Origin: Trinickia mobilis | GTDB taxonomy: Bacteria; Pseudomonadota; Gammaproteobacteria; Burkholderiales; Burkholderiaceae | NCBI RefSeq assembly: GCF_017315705.1 | Contig: NZ_JAFLRF010000049.1 | Coordinates: forward strand, 1-36,939 | Length of the DNA stretch: 36,939 bases | Direction of reading: 5' to 3' | Shown here: one piece after another, positions 1 through 6,866 of the stretch | Numbering within the stretch: the first letter of the stretch is position 1 | Layout of the letters: each line of letters begins with the position of its first letter | Notes under the pieces: model-generated | Database searches by the model: none | What the model was told of the DNA's origin: nothing | Seen by the model: the letters and a program-made list of their open reading frames with translations, nothing else | Made by a program: the position numbers and the translations under genes

Positions 1-104
1 GCCGTCGCAGCGGCAGGCGCGGACGCGTCGTCCGCAAGCGCTGCCCCGATGCCGCCCGCAAGCAGCGACCCGGCCAACAGCATGGACATCAATAATTTGC
101 GCAT
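1..104 (-). CDS. amtB: Ammonium transporter (Amt/AmtB), N-terminal signal peptide only, runs off the window
   Basis: The frame starts with ATG at 104, preceded by a strong GAGGAGGAAA ribosome binding site at 111-120, and runs off the left edge after 34 codons. It reads as a cleavable signal peptide: M-R-K-L-L-M-S, a hydrophobic core rich in Leu/Ala/Gly, an A-L-A type cleavage site, then D-D-A-S-A-P-A-A. From memory this start matches the Amt precursors of Burkholderia, which keep a signal peptide. The identification is strengthened by the P-II (GlnK) remnant directly upstream, since glnK-amtB is a conserved pair in which GlnK plugs the channel when nitrogen is plentiful. Only the leader is visible, so integrity of the channel cannot be judged. 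Confidence 0.72.
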   Translation of the reverse strand, partial: MRKLLMSMLLAGSLLAGGIGAALADDASAPAAAT

Positions 105-135
105 CTTTCGTTTCCTCCTCTAGTCACAGAATCGT

Positions 136-300
136 TTAAAGCGCGTCCGGGCCGGTCTCGCCGGTGCGGATCCGAATCACTTGCTCGATCGGCGTGACGA
201 AGATCTTCCCGTCGCCGATCTTCCCCGTGCGCGCCGCGACTTGAAGCGCTTCGATCGCTTGCTCGATCACGTCGTCCGGGGTCAACGCGCGATTCCTCCT
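136..300 (-). pseudogene. glnK: P-II signalling protein GlnK, C-terminal half only (5' deleted)
   Basis: Reading leftward from about 285, the frame gives L-T-P-D-D-V-I-E-Q-A-I-E-A, then A-A-R-T-G-K-I-G-D-G-K-I-F-V and R-I-R-T-G-E-T-G-P-D-A-L, then TAA at 136-138. These are the C-terminal signature and ATP/2-oxoglutarate-binding segments of P-II proteins. A full P-II protein is about 112 residues; here only about the last 50 remain. The N-terminal half with the T-loop and its uridylylated tyrosine is absent. Upstream DNA encodes something unrelated in another frame. A TTG at 283-285 behind AGGAGGAA could in principle start a peptide, but it could not form a normal P-II trimer. The stop lies 31 bases before the amtB start, so the pair was once an operon. 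Confidence 0.8.
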
Positions 301-1134
301 GGTCCTGCTCGTCAAAACCGAGTCCTTTGCAAATGAGCTTCCTCACCGATCCGGCGAGCCCGCCATGGATTGCGAGCGGCATAAGAAGCAACTCACGTGC
401 CATGCCAGCCTCTTTGGCCAGGTATAAGCGGGTAAGACGGAGCGGTGATCAGCGAATACTTGGAGAAAGCACTCGATCGGTGCGACAGATGTCTTGCGCC
501 GCAACGACAGGGCGACACGGATGACGCCGGGAAACGGGAACAATCTGGATCGCACCGTGCGAGACTTTGGAAACGGTCCCATCCGCGCGTATCTCCGATG
601 TTTGGCAAACGGCATGGATTGATCCATGTCGAGCACGTCACATCTCCGGAGACTCGCGACAGGCCGTCTTAGGATCGGCATTTAAATATGGATTCCTACG
701 TATTATCATGTGCCCCGGCGGCTGTTCCATGAGCACAAGAACCCGATATCGGCAAGCGAAAGCTTCGCAGGGTCTCCGCGTGAACCCCCGCCCAAACGAT
801 GATTTTGGTGCGCGAATTGCCTCTACTTGTTGCAATCGTGAGCGTCTTTGGTGCTTCCGAGGCGGAATTGGCAGGTCGGCTCGCGCCCGTAGCCGACAGC
901 CTCTGGCTGCGGGCGCCGTGTTCAGCGCGCTGCCCCCTCTGTGGAGCACGCAGGCTCGCGTGGAACAGATGATCAGATAAGATAGATACGGCTATGTGCG
1001 ATTCGGATGCGTCGGTCTGTTACGCCCGAGTTTTTGACGAGTGCGGTCTGTCGCTGGCGCATGCCCCGGAGGAAGTCCCCCGCCCCGCTGGGAATCGCCA
1101 ACTAGTCCAACGCGACGACGAGTAGAGCAATCTT
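301..1134. other. About 0.8 kb with no recognisable gene
   Basis: No frame here gives a protein I recognise. One open frame on the minus strand (89-403) starts with ATG at 403 behind an AGAGGC motif and encodes M-A-R-E-L-L-L-M-P-L before continuing out of frame across the glnK remnant; it looks like the start of an unidentified small gene joined to glnK by deletion. The rest shows short overlapping frames on both strands and appears less GC-rich than the catabolic islands to the right. The stretch is best read as a scar of deletion or foreign insertion between the truncated glnK and the small gene at 1135. Confidence 0.4.
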
Positions 1135-1365
1135 TTGGAGAAAATTTTGGAGTTCGACTACAAACAGTTCCACATCAATGCGTCGTCTCTTGCCGAAGGC
1201 GGCCATTTCTACGCCCGCGCAAAGATCTACCGACGCGACTCGGCGAGTGGCGATGCCGTCGAAGTGAAGTATTCGGGCGACCTTGGCGACTATCACTTCG
1301 ACACGGACGCTATAGAGGCCGCGCAGCGGTGGGCGATCCAGTGGTGCGACGAGCACAGCGTTTAA
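1135..1365 (+). CDS. Small conserved-looking protein of unknown function (76 aa)
   Basis: The frame encodes 76 residues beginning M-E-K-I-L-E-F-D-Y-K-Q-F-H-I-N and ending W-A-I-Q-W-C-D-E-H-S-V. It is acidic, with alternating hydrophobic strands (F-H-I-N-A-S, F-Y-A-R-A-K-I-Y) followed by a C-terminal helix (D-A-I-E-A-A-Q-R-W-A), suggesting a small beta-sheet plus helix fold. There is no signal peptide or membrane segment. There is no ATG: TTG at 1135 gives the full length, while TTG at 1147 has the better-placed GGAG (1137-1140) and would shorten the protein by four residues. I recall similar small proteins as common in Burkholderia, often in multiple copies, but cannot assign a function. Amino-acid composition and strand pattern argue for a real gene. 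Confidence 0.6.
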   Translation: MEKILEFDYKQFHINASSLAEGGHFYARAKIYRRDSASGDAVEVKYSGDLGDYHFDTDAIEAAQRWAIQWCDEHSV

Positions 1366-1387
1366 ATCGCGCGCTTCGACTCTTCGG

Positions 1388-1543
1388 GGCGTGCGTCAGC
1401 GACAGTCCTCGCTCGGCCATCATTTCCACCAGATCTCGCAGGCTGAGCGGGTAGCGTAAATACCAGCGAACACAGAGGGTGATCATCTCGCGATCGAAGT
1501 GCCGCCCCGCGAACAACTCCTCCAGACTCTTAACCTTAGTCAT
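1388..1543 (-). mobile_element. Stub of an IS6-family transposase (N-terminal about 50 codons)
   Basis: From ATG at 1543 the minus strand encodes M-T-K-V-K-S-L-E-E-L-F-A-G-R-H-F-D, then a segment with W-Y-L-R-Y-P-L-S-L-R-D and M-M-A-E-R-G-L-S-L-T-H. The pattern G-R-H-F, R-W-Y-x-R-Y-x-L-S-x-R-D-x-x-E-M-x-x-E-R-G is the N-terminal signature of IS6-type DDE transposases. After T-H at about 1390 the expected continuation (T-T-I-x-R-W-V) is lost and the frame enters unrelated sequence, so the DDE core is absent. No terminal inverted repeats could be paired. The stub is inactive. Confidence 0.7.
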
Positions 1544-1693
1544 CGTCGGCTCGCAAATTCGCTCAGCCAGACCTTCCGGCGCTGCGGCTACATCCGCTTT
1601 CGCGACCACCTCTTTGACGACAACGGCCTTCGTCGCCGGTGCCTTCTTGGCCGCAGTCTTCTTTACTGTCGGCGCTGCTCTCTTGCCAGGGGC
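1544..1693 (-). pseudogene. In-frame continuation of the H-NS-like Lys/Ala tail beyond its stop codon
   Basis: Directly after the TAA at 1694-1696 that ends the tandem H-NS-like protein, the same reading frame stays open. It keeps coding the same kind of tail (A-P-G-K-R-A-A-P-T-V-K-K-T-A-A-K-K-A-P-A) down to about 1560, and then passes in frame into the IS6 transposase stub. The tail composition does not change at the stop codon, so the original protein was probably about 45 residues longer and was cut by a point mutation, or by the events that brought in the IS fragment. This stretch is unlikely to be translated now unless the stop is read through. Confidence 0.6.
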
Positions 1694-2236
1694 TTACTTG
1701 GATGCTGCGCTTTTGGGCGCGACAACCTTCGCACTGACCGCGTTCTTGGCGGCCGCTTTCTTCACCGCCGGAGCCGTGGTCGCCTTCATCGTCTTGGCGG
1801 AGGCCTTCTTTGCAACCGGAGTGGCCTTTTTGGTCGCTTGCTTCGTAATGCTCGCAACGGCTGCATCGGCCGCGACCGCAGCGGCGGGATCAATCAAAAA
1901 CTTCGACCGGTCCTTCGTGCTGGCGAGCCACGCCGGCGCTCGACCGCGCCCACTCCATGTCGCGCCCGTCTTCGGTTCGACATATTTCGCAGGCTGCGGT
2001 CCTTTGCGTTGTCTTTTTTGAGCAACTGCCCCCGCAACTGCCGAGGCTTTCTTGACCGCACCCGTTGTCCTGGTCAAAGTGCTCTCGCTCGCTGCGACAG
2101 CGGCGCCAGTGCCGTTTGCAATCAAGAATTTCGTGCGGTCTTTGACGTTGGCAATCCACGCCGGCGGTCGCGCATGGCCACTCCAAGTTTCGCCGGTCTT
2201 GCGGTTGATATACTTTGGCGGCCCCTGGCTGCTCAA
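1694..2236 (-). CDS. Tandem H-NS C-terminal-domain protein with histone-H1-like Lys/Ala tail (180 aa)
   Basis: The protein carries two copies of the H-NS DNA-binding domain: residues 8-39 (K-Y-I-N-R-K-T-G-E-T-W-S-G-H-A-R-P-P-A-W-I) and 84-115 (K-Y-V-E-P-K-T-G-A-T-W-S-G-R-G-R-A-P-A-W-L), each followed by K-D-R-x-K-F-L-I. A basic Ala-rich linker joins them. Residues 116-180 form a Lys/Ala/Thr/Pro tail like histone H1 or AlgP. The coiled-coil N-terminal oligomerisation domain of classical H-NS is missing. The only usable start is TTG at 2236, just after an in-frame TGA; the same frame upstream (2240-2290) is Ala/Gln-rich, like a linker, so the 5' end may also be broken. The expected role is binding and compacting AT-rich DNA. 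It could be a live short form or a decaying gene. Confidence 0.68.
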   Translation of the reverse strand: MSSQGPPKYINRKTGETWSGHARPPAWIANVKDRTKFLIANGTGAAVAASESTLTRTTGAVKKASAVAGAVAQKRQRKGPQPAKYVEPKTGATWSGRGRAPAWLASTKDRSKFLIDPAAAVAADAAVASITKQATKKATPVAKKASAKTMKATTAPAVKKAAAKNAVSAKVVAPKSAASK

Positions 2237-2389
2237 TCAAATAGGCTGTGCCGCCTGTGCTTGCCGAGATGCGGCAGCTTGCCACCACCATGACTACCTC
2301 GTTACATCGGCTCAATGTGCGTACGGTGCGATTTTCCACAAGCGGCGCTCAATAGCCGCCAAGCAATGGCATTAAGGAAGGAATATTTC

Positions 2390-2713
2390 ATGGACGAACG
2401 TAAGCGAGACAGCATGATTGCTTATCTCCGCCATCGCATAGACGAGTTTGGCATCAAGCCAGAGGACCTGGCTTCAGCGCTAGCAAACGAGCAGACAGGA
2501 GCTCGCTACCTGAGTGCGACGGGAGACACGTGGACCGGCGAAGGAGAAATGCCTCAATGGCTCAAGCAAGCGATTAGTGCGGGTCAATCCGTTGACCACT
2601 TTGAATTGTCGCCAAAGGTGGCTCTGCGGCGCACGGGTCGAGAAGCTGTGGATTGGCGTGATGACCCGTTTGCGGGCGGCCCGCTCGCACGGCAAGAAAG
2701 CCATTCGCGTTAG
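2390..2713 (+). CDS. H-NS-family small protein with acidic loop (107 aa)
   Basis: ATG at 2390 has a good AAGGAAGGA ribosome binding site at 2374-2382, so I prefer it to an upstream GTG/ATG. Residues 1-37 form a helix-rich N-terminus (D-E-R-K-R-D-S-M-I-A-Y-L-R). Residues 39-72 follow the H-NS C-terminal layout (A-R-Y-L-S-A-T-G-D-T-W-T-G-E-G-E-M-P-Q-W-L-K-Q-A-I). In E. coli H-NS the T-W-T-G-Q-G-R-T-P loop inserts Q-G-R into the minor groove; here the loop reads E-G-E, which is acidic and should not grip DNA the same way. From memory, related Burkholderia proteins share an acidic loop, so this may be a family trait. Residues 74-107 are a variable tail. It is divergent from the tandem H-NS-like gene. 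Confidence 0.75.
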   Translation: MDERKRDSMIAYLRHRIDEFGIKPEDLASALANEQTGARYLSATGDTWTGEGEMPQWLKQAISAGQSVDHFELSPKVALRRTGREAVDWRDDPFAGGPLARQESHSR

Positions 2714-2865
2714 GCGCGGCGTAGCGTCCTCCAAGAAGTGCCGACGGCGCCGGATTGGCTCAGCGAACTCCGAATGGTCTCTGCCGCGCTCTAGCCCTCG
2801 AATGCCGTGTCGATAGCCGCAGTTCACGATAGCTCATCGGGATCCGCCACCTGCGCCGGGCAAAT

Positions 2866-3495
2866 CTAAAATCGGTGTCGCAGCGCCAACCGGAACCCAG
2901 CCTGCTTGTTCGTCGCAGACGGGCTGAATCCGCTGATCGAGGCCACTATCGCGGCCGCTTGCGCGCTGCAGGACAGCCAGCGCGTAGACATCGGTGCGTT
3001 TCGACAAGTTGTAGTCGCCCCCAAAATCGAGCTGCAGGTACTTGGCGCCGCCATCGCCATCGACCGAGTTCCGCATCGTATAGTCAAATGCGGTTCCAAA
3101 CAGCAGTGTCGGACTAACCCGTGAACTGACGCTGAGTTCGACATTCCGCTATTCGCCAAGCCAACGTAGACCTGTCTTCCGAATTCGGCTCCGCCCTGCG
3201 CAAGCGCACCGTTGTTCGCGTTGAAGCCGTTCTCCAACACGAACAACGCCTTCAGTCCGCCGCCGAGGTCCTCCACCCCTCGCAACCCCCAGCGACTGCC
3301 GCTCACGCCTGTCGAGGTCCCGTCTGTCAGTGCGAATTGATGTCCGCCCGTGAGCCCCTGACCTCTTCTTCCCGTCTGCGTGTTGTTCACATAAGTGAGG
3401 CCAAGGTCCAAAACGCCATAGAGACTGACTGAACTCTGCGCATGGGCAGAGCAAGCAACACCACCTAGGAAAATGGCGGAGCAAATCCGTTTCAT
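2866..3495 (-). pseudogene. Gram-negative general porin (OmpC/Burkholderia type), internally deleted and frameshifted
   Basis: ATG at 3495 (GGAGAC upstream) starts a signal peptide ending A-H-A-Q-S-S-V, then the porin N-terminus S-L-Y-G-V-L-D-L-G-L and G-S-R-W-G-L-R-G-V-E-D-L-G-G-G-L-K-A. At about 3148 the text jumps from Y-V-G-L-A-N-S to, in another frame, N-V-E-L-S-V-S-S-R-V-S-P-T-L-L-F-G-T-A-F-D-Y-T, a late beta strand. About 150 residues of barrel are missing. That second frame continues to A-V-L-Q-R-A-S-G-R-D, and near 2950 returns to the first frame for the usual end, N-K-Q-A-G-F-R-L-A-L-R-H-R-F and stop. A normal porin is about 360 residues; this cannot form a barrel. A TATAAC -10-like box lies at 3517-3522. 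Confidence 0.88.
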
Positions 3496-3671
3496 GAAAA
3501 GTCTCCAATTTAATTAGTTATACTACTTTTACGAATGCCGCTTTGAAGGCATTTCACGTTTGCGGATATCAGGCACGGCTAGCGGCTAGTCCAGCGGTCA
3601 ACACGTTCCTTGCAAGCCCACGACTCCGGGCGCCGGGGGGCACGCAAAGGACCTCAGGAACGCGCAGCACG

Positions 3672-4085
3672 CTATGGTTGCGCCAGTGGTCGGCGCGACG
3701 CCAAGAACGCATCAAGGCTGAGAGCGCCCGCGCCGAGCACGATCACTTGCAGGAAGCCGCCCGCAATCGCAATGTTCTTCAGCAGATTGATCACTTGATG
3801 GGAATCGGACAGGTCGTTATGGAACGCCAGCCCCGTCACCAGCGTGAATATCGCCATGACGGCAGCGACGGCGCGCGTCCGATACCCAAGCACGAGTGCG
3901 ACGGAAAAGCCAACTTCGATGACGATCGCCACACCGTACGCCAAGTCGGGCCACGGCAATCCGTTGGCGGCAATGTATGCCTTGGTGCCGGCCGGGTTGG
4001 CGAGCTTGCCGAAACCGCTCGACAAAAAGAGCGCACTCATCAGGAGCCGCCCGAGCGTCGCTGAGAAAGCGGGAGTCTTGATCAA
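3672..4085 (-). CDS. DoxX family membrane protein (137 aa)
   Basis: The protein has four predicted membrane helices and the DoxX start pattern: R-L-L-M-S-A-L-F-L-S-S-G-F-G-K-L near residues 13-27, then the G-x-P-x-P-x-L-A-Y motif region (G-L-P-W-P-D-L-A-Y-G), and later F-H-N-D-L-S-D-S-H-Q-V-I-N-L-L-K-N-I-A-I-A-G-G. Length fits the family. DoxX proteins sit in the inner membrane, with no single established biochemical role; some act in thiosulfate:quinone oxidation or redox stress and many lie next to aromatic oxygenase genes. Here it follows the AAHS transporter by 67 bp at the end of the aromatic island, so a link to ring oxidation is inferred from position only. Confidence 0.85.
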   Translation of the reverse strand: MIKTPAFSATLGRLLMSALFLSSGFGKLANPAGTKAYIAANGLPWPDLAYGVAIVIEVGFSVALVLGYRTRAVAAVMAIFTLVTGLAFHNDLSDSHQVINLLKNIAIAGGFLQVIVLGAGALSLDAFLASRRPLAQP

Positions 4086-4152
4086 GGGTTCACCTCGTGG
4101 GTCATCAATAATCGATCAATGGGCGCGCGTGCCGAATGCCTGCTTTCCGCAC

Positions 4153-5556
4153 TCACGCATGTCGGTCCGCGTGGCATGCCGCGCAGCCTTCGCCCGCAAG
4201 CTCCGGATCGCGGGCTGCCGGCATGAGCTTTGCGCACCGCCCTTGGAGTAGCCCGAGCGCTCCAGTCGAAGCCGCGGCGAGGATCGTCGGGACCGCCGCA
4301 GCGAGCAGCGTCTGCTGGGTGTTCCCGCCAAGCGCAACCAGATAACCGCCAGTCACGGGTCCCAGCACCGCGCCGAGCCGGCCAACGCCCGATGCCCAGC
4401 CTGTACCGGTCCCCCGCGCGTGGGTCGGGTAAAGCGCGGCCGCCAGCGCGTTGAGCCCGGACTGGCCGCCCAGCACGCAAAAGCCGGCAATCGCGACCGC
4501 CAGAATCGATGCCGGCGTGGCCTCGTGAAAATAGCTGATGCCCGCAATCGCCGCGCCGCCCGCAACGAAGTTGCAGAACATCACAGGCCCGAATCCGCGC
4601 CTGTCGATCAAGACCCCGAGGACAAGATTTCCGGCCAGTCCACCAAGCCAAAGGGCGGTGCCGGCGAGCACGGCGTTGCCCGTCGAAAAACCCGTGCCGC
4701 TCATCAGCACAGGAATCCACGTGGCGAGGAAGTACGCGCACAACATGTTCGCGAAATAGGCGAACCACAACAGCAAGGTGCTCGCAATGCGTCCTTCGCC
4801 GAACAACGCGGCCCACGGGCGACGCGGGAGATTTTGCAGGCGAGTGGAGGGGCGCGATGTCGAAGCGGCGCCCGTCTGATCGAGACCGAGACGTCGCAGC
4901 AAGTCGTGCGTGTGCCGACTGCCCGGGCGTCGCAACACGCTGAACTGAAGCGATTCAGGCAGTGAAAACAGCATGGCTATCGTTACCGCACCGGTGAGCA
5001 GCGCGCCCGCATAGAACACGCCGCGCCAGCCGAACGGCGGAATGACCCACGCCGATACGGCGCCGCCCACCACCCCGCCGACGATATAGCCCGACGACAC
5101 CGCCATCAACAACGTCACGCGAATGCGCGCCGGACTGTATTCGCCGGCGAGCGCGATCGCATTCGGCACCACTGCGCCCATCCCGATGCCCGCCACGAAA
5201 CGAATCGCCGTCAGCTCGCCGAGCGACGACGCAAGCGGCGTCGCGCCCATGCAGACTGCGACCCACGCCATCGCCGCGATCAGTACCGGGCGGCGGCCGA
5301 CGACGTCCGCGAGCGAGCCAAGTGCGAGCGACCCCGCGAACATTCCGAGCAGGCCGGCGCCGAACGCCGCACCGAGCGCCGAGCGCGCGACGTGCCAGTC
5401 CTTCACGAGCGCCGCCGCCGCATAGGACATGGTCTGCACGTCGAAGCCGTCGATCACCATGCACAACGCGCAAAGCGCCAAAACCAGCCGTTGGAGCGCA
5501 CCGACCGGACGCTCGTCTATCGTCGACGCCCTCGCGTCGATGGATGGCACAGCCAT
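4153..5556 (-). CDS. MFS transporter, aromatic acid:H+ symporter (AAHS) type (467 aa)
   Basis: The start is placed at ATG 5556 because GGAG lies six bases upstream; an in-frame ATG at 5595 is less likely. The N-terminus has D-G-F-D-V-Q-T-M-S-Y-A-A-A-A-L (AAHS proteins carry D-G-F-D here), followed by G-S-L-A-D-V-V-G-R-R-P-V-L between helices 2 and 3 and a matching L-I-D-R-R-G-F-G-P-V-M loop in the second half. Twelve hydrophobic segments are visible. Families of this type (PcaK, BenK) import benzoate-like acids with a proton. Its place beside the aryl-CoA ligase and hydroxylase suggests it brings in the substrate of that pathway. It appears to have its own promoter region, since 145 bp separate it from the hydroxylase gene. 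Confidence 0.85.
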   Translation of the reverse strand: MAVPSIDARASTIDERPVGALQRLVLALCALCMVIDGFDVQTMSYAAAALVKDWHVARSALGAAFGAGLLGMFAGSLALGSLADVVGRRPVLIAAMAWVAVCMGATPLASSLGELTAIRFVAGIGMGAVVPNAIALAGEYSPARIRVTLLMAVSSGYIVGGVVGGAVSAWVIPPFGWRGVFYAGALLTGAVTIAMLFSLPESLQFSVLRRPGSRHTHDLLRRLGLDQTGAASTSRPSTRLQNLPRRPWAALFGEGRIASTLLLWFAYFANMLCAYFLATWIPVLMSGTGFSTGNAVLAGTALWLGGLAGNLVLGVLIDRRGFGPVMFCNFVAGGAAIAGISYFHEATPASILAVAIAGFCVLGGQSGLNALAAALYPTHARGTGTGWASGVGRLGAVLGPVTGGYLVALGGNTQQTLLAAAVPTILAAASTGALGLLQGRCAKLMPAARDPELAGEGCAACHADRHA

Positions 5557-5644
5557 GGATATCTCCGATATTTCAATCCGGCAGTTCTCATGCACGTATT
5601 GCGATCACGCCTTGTGCGCCCGGAAGTCCTTCTTACGTCGTTTC

Positions 5645-5676
5645 GACGAATACGTCTGTTATGTGACACATTCGTC
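5645..5676. promoter_or_regulatory. Inverted repeat GACGAAT-N18-ATTCGTC in front of the AAHS transporter gene
   Basis: Perfect 7-bp arms (GACGAAT at 5645-5651 and ATTCGTC at 5670-5676) lie about 90 bp upstream of the transporter start. Read on the minus strand, the right arm is part of A-A-T-T-G-A-C-G-A-A-T, which contains TTGACG, a good -35 sequence and also the half-site seen in the TetR-associated palindrome at 10825-10842. A TGTGTCACA element sits between the arms. It could be an operator, but no -10 at ideal spacing is clear, so this is a weak call. Confidence 0.35.
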
Positions 5677-5701
5677 AATTCGAGGCCAAATTTTTTTGCG
5701 C

Positions 5702-6841
5702 CTAGCCGGCCGGTTCGCCGTGCAGACGCTCGTATTCCAGCACCAGTTCGGGATCACGCTCGCGCAGGTCTTCGTGTGTGACACGGCCAGTACGGCGCAT
5801 ATAGTCGTATGCAAAGCTGATCGGATCGAGGTGCAGTTTGTCCGCGACGTTTTCATACCAGTCGAGGCTCTTAGCCGCCGCGAGCTGAAACCGGTCGGAA
5901 GCTGGACGGCGCGCGCTTTCGAAGTGTGCAAACGCACCGCGAACATCGTCCGCATGCGGGCATACGCCTTCGAACAACGCGATCGCATCCTCCATCGCCA
6001 TCCGCGTTCCCGAGCCGAGCGAGAAATGGACTGAGCGTAACGCGTCGCCGATCAGCACCACGTTGCCGTGCGTCCAGATTTCATTCTTCACCGTCACGGC
6101 CTCAAACCAGTTCGACTTGTTCGACAGCAGACCATGGCCAGCGAGGTCTTCCGCAAAGACTTGCTCGCAATACGCGCGGCTCTGCTCGTCGCTCATCTCC
6201 GACAGGCCCGCTCGTTCCCATGTCTGCGGGTCTGTCTCGATCAGGAACGTGCTCAGCCGGTCGCTGTATTGATAGCTGTGCGCGATAAAGACACCCGCAG
6301 GCGTCTCACGGAAAATCAGCGAAACCGCTCCGTACAGTTGCTGCGTGCCGTACCACGCGAACTTGTTGCGGCGGCGAACGAGCGATGGCCTGAATACCTC
6401 CGCGTCGCGCGAGCGCAGCCGGCTGTTGACGCCGTCGGCCACGACAACCATATCTGCGTCGCGCAGCGTGTCGAGCTCGTCGATGCGCGTGTTGAACGAC
6501 AGGTCCACGCCGACGCTCTGACATTCGCGATGCAGGAATTGCAGCAGTGCCAGACGCGCAACCCGCGAAAAGCGATTGCCGCGCAGCGCCACGTGCACGC
6601 CGCGATGGACGATTTCCATGTGGTCCGACAGCACGTGGCCGGCGGTAAAGCGCTGGAAGAATGCGGGATCGGAGTGCTGCAGGAATGACAGCGCGACTTC
6701 CGAGAACACCACGCCCCAGCCGTAGGTCGCATCCGCGGCGTTCTGCTCGAACACGCGCACCGACCATTTTGGAAAGCGCTTCTTGACGAGATATGAGAAA
6801 AACAGCCCACCTGGACCGCCACCCACGACGTTGATATTCAT
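5702..6841 (-). CDS. FAD-dependent aryl(-CoA) hydroxylase, salicylyl-CoA 5-hydroxylase-like (379 aa)
   Basis: This is a class A flavoprotein monooxygenase. It has the FAD-binding G-G-G-P-G-G at residues 7-12, F-E-Q-N-A near 31-35, the D-A-T-Y-G-W-G-V-V-F-S segment (38-47), an A-D-G-V-N-S-R-L-R motif (135-143) and the second FAD motif G-D-A-L-R-S-V-H-F-S-L-G-S-G (265-278). The C-terminal end, with H-L-D-P-I-S-F-A-Y-D-Y and R-V-T-H-E-D-L-R-E-R-D-P-E, matches what I remember of salicylyl-CoA 5-hydroxylase (SdgC type) and the flavin half of aminobenzoyl-CoA monooxygenase/reductase. It lacks the fused old-yellow-enzyme half of the latter. Next to an aryl-acid ligase, the likely reaction is NAD(P)H-dependent hydroxylation of an aryl-CoA ester in the cytoplasm. 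The exact ring substrate cannot be told. Confidence 0.8.
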   Translation of the reverse strand: MNINVVGGGPGGLFFSYLVKKRFPKWSVRVFEQNAADATYGWGVVFSEVALSFLQHSDPAFFQRFTAGHVLSDHMEIVHRGVHVALRGNRFSRVARLALLQFLHRECQSVGVDLSFNTRIDELDTLRDADMVVVADGVNSRLRSRDAEVFRPSLVRRRNKFAWYGTQQLYGAVSLIFRETPAGVFIAHSYQYSDRLSTFLIETDPQTWERAGLSEMSDEQSRAYCEQVFAEDLAGHGLLSNKSNWFEAVTVKNEIWTHGNVVLIGDALRSVHFSLGSGTRMAMEDAIALFEGVCPHADDVRGAFAHFESARRPASDRFQLAAAKSLDWYENVADKLHLDPISFAYDYMRRTGRVTHEDLRERDPELVLEYERLHGEPAG

Positions 6842-6866
6842 GTCGGCCTCTGCGAATCAATGTATT

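Noticed and set aside
89..403. A 104-codon minus-strand frame as a genuine gene
   Set aside because: Its second half is the glnK remnant read in the wrong frame; only the first about 40 codons could be real, and they match nothing I know.
3534..3553. Inverted repeat AATGCC-N8-GGCATT upstream of the porin as a terminator
   Set aside because: No T tract follows on either strand; its role is unknown and it may be chance.
4153..4200. C-A-A-C-H near the C-terminus of the AAHS transporter, a c-type haem-binding pattern
   Set aside because: It lies in the short cytoplasmic tail of a membrane carrier with no cytochrome features; chance match.
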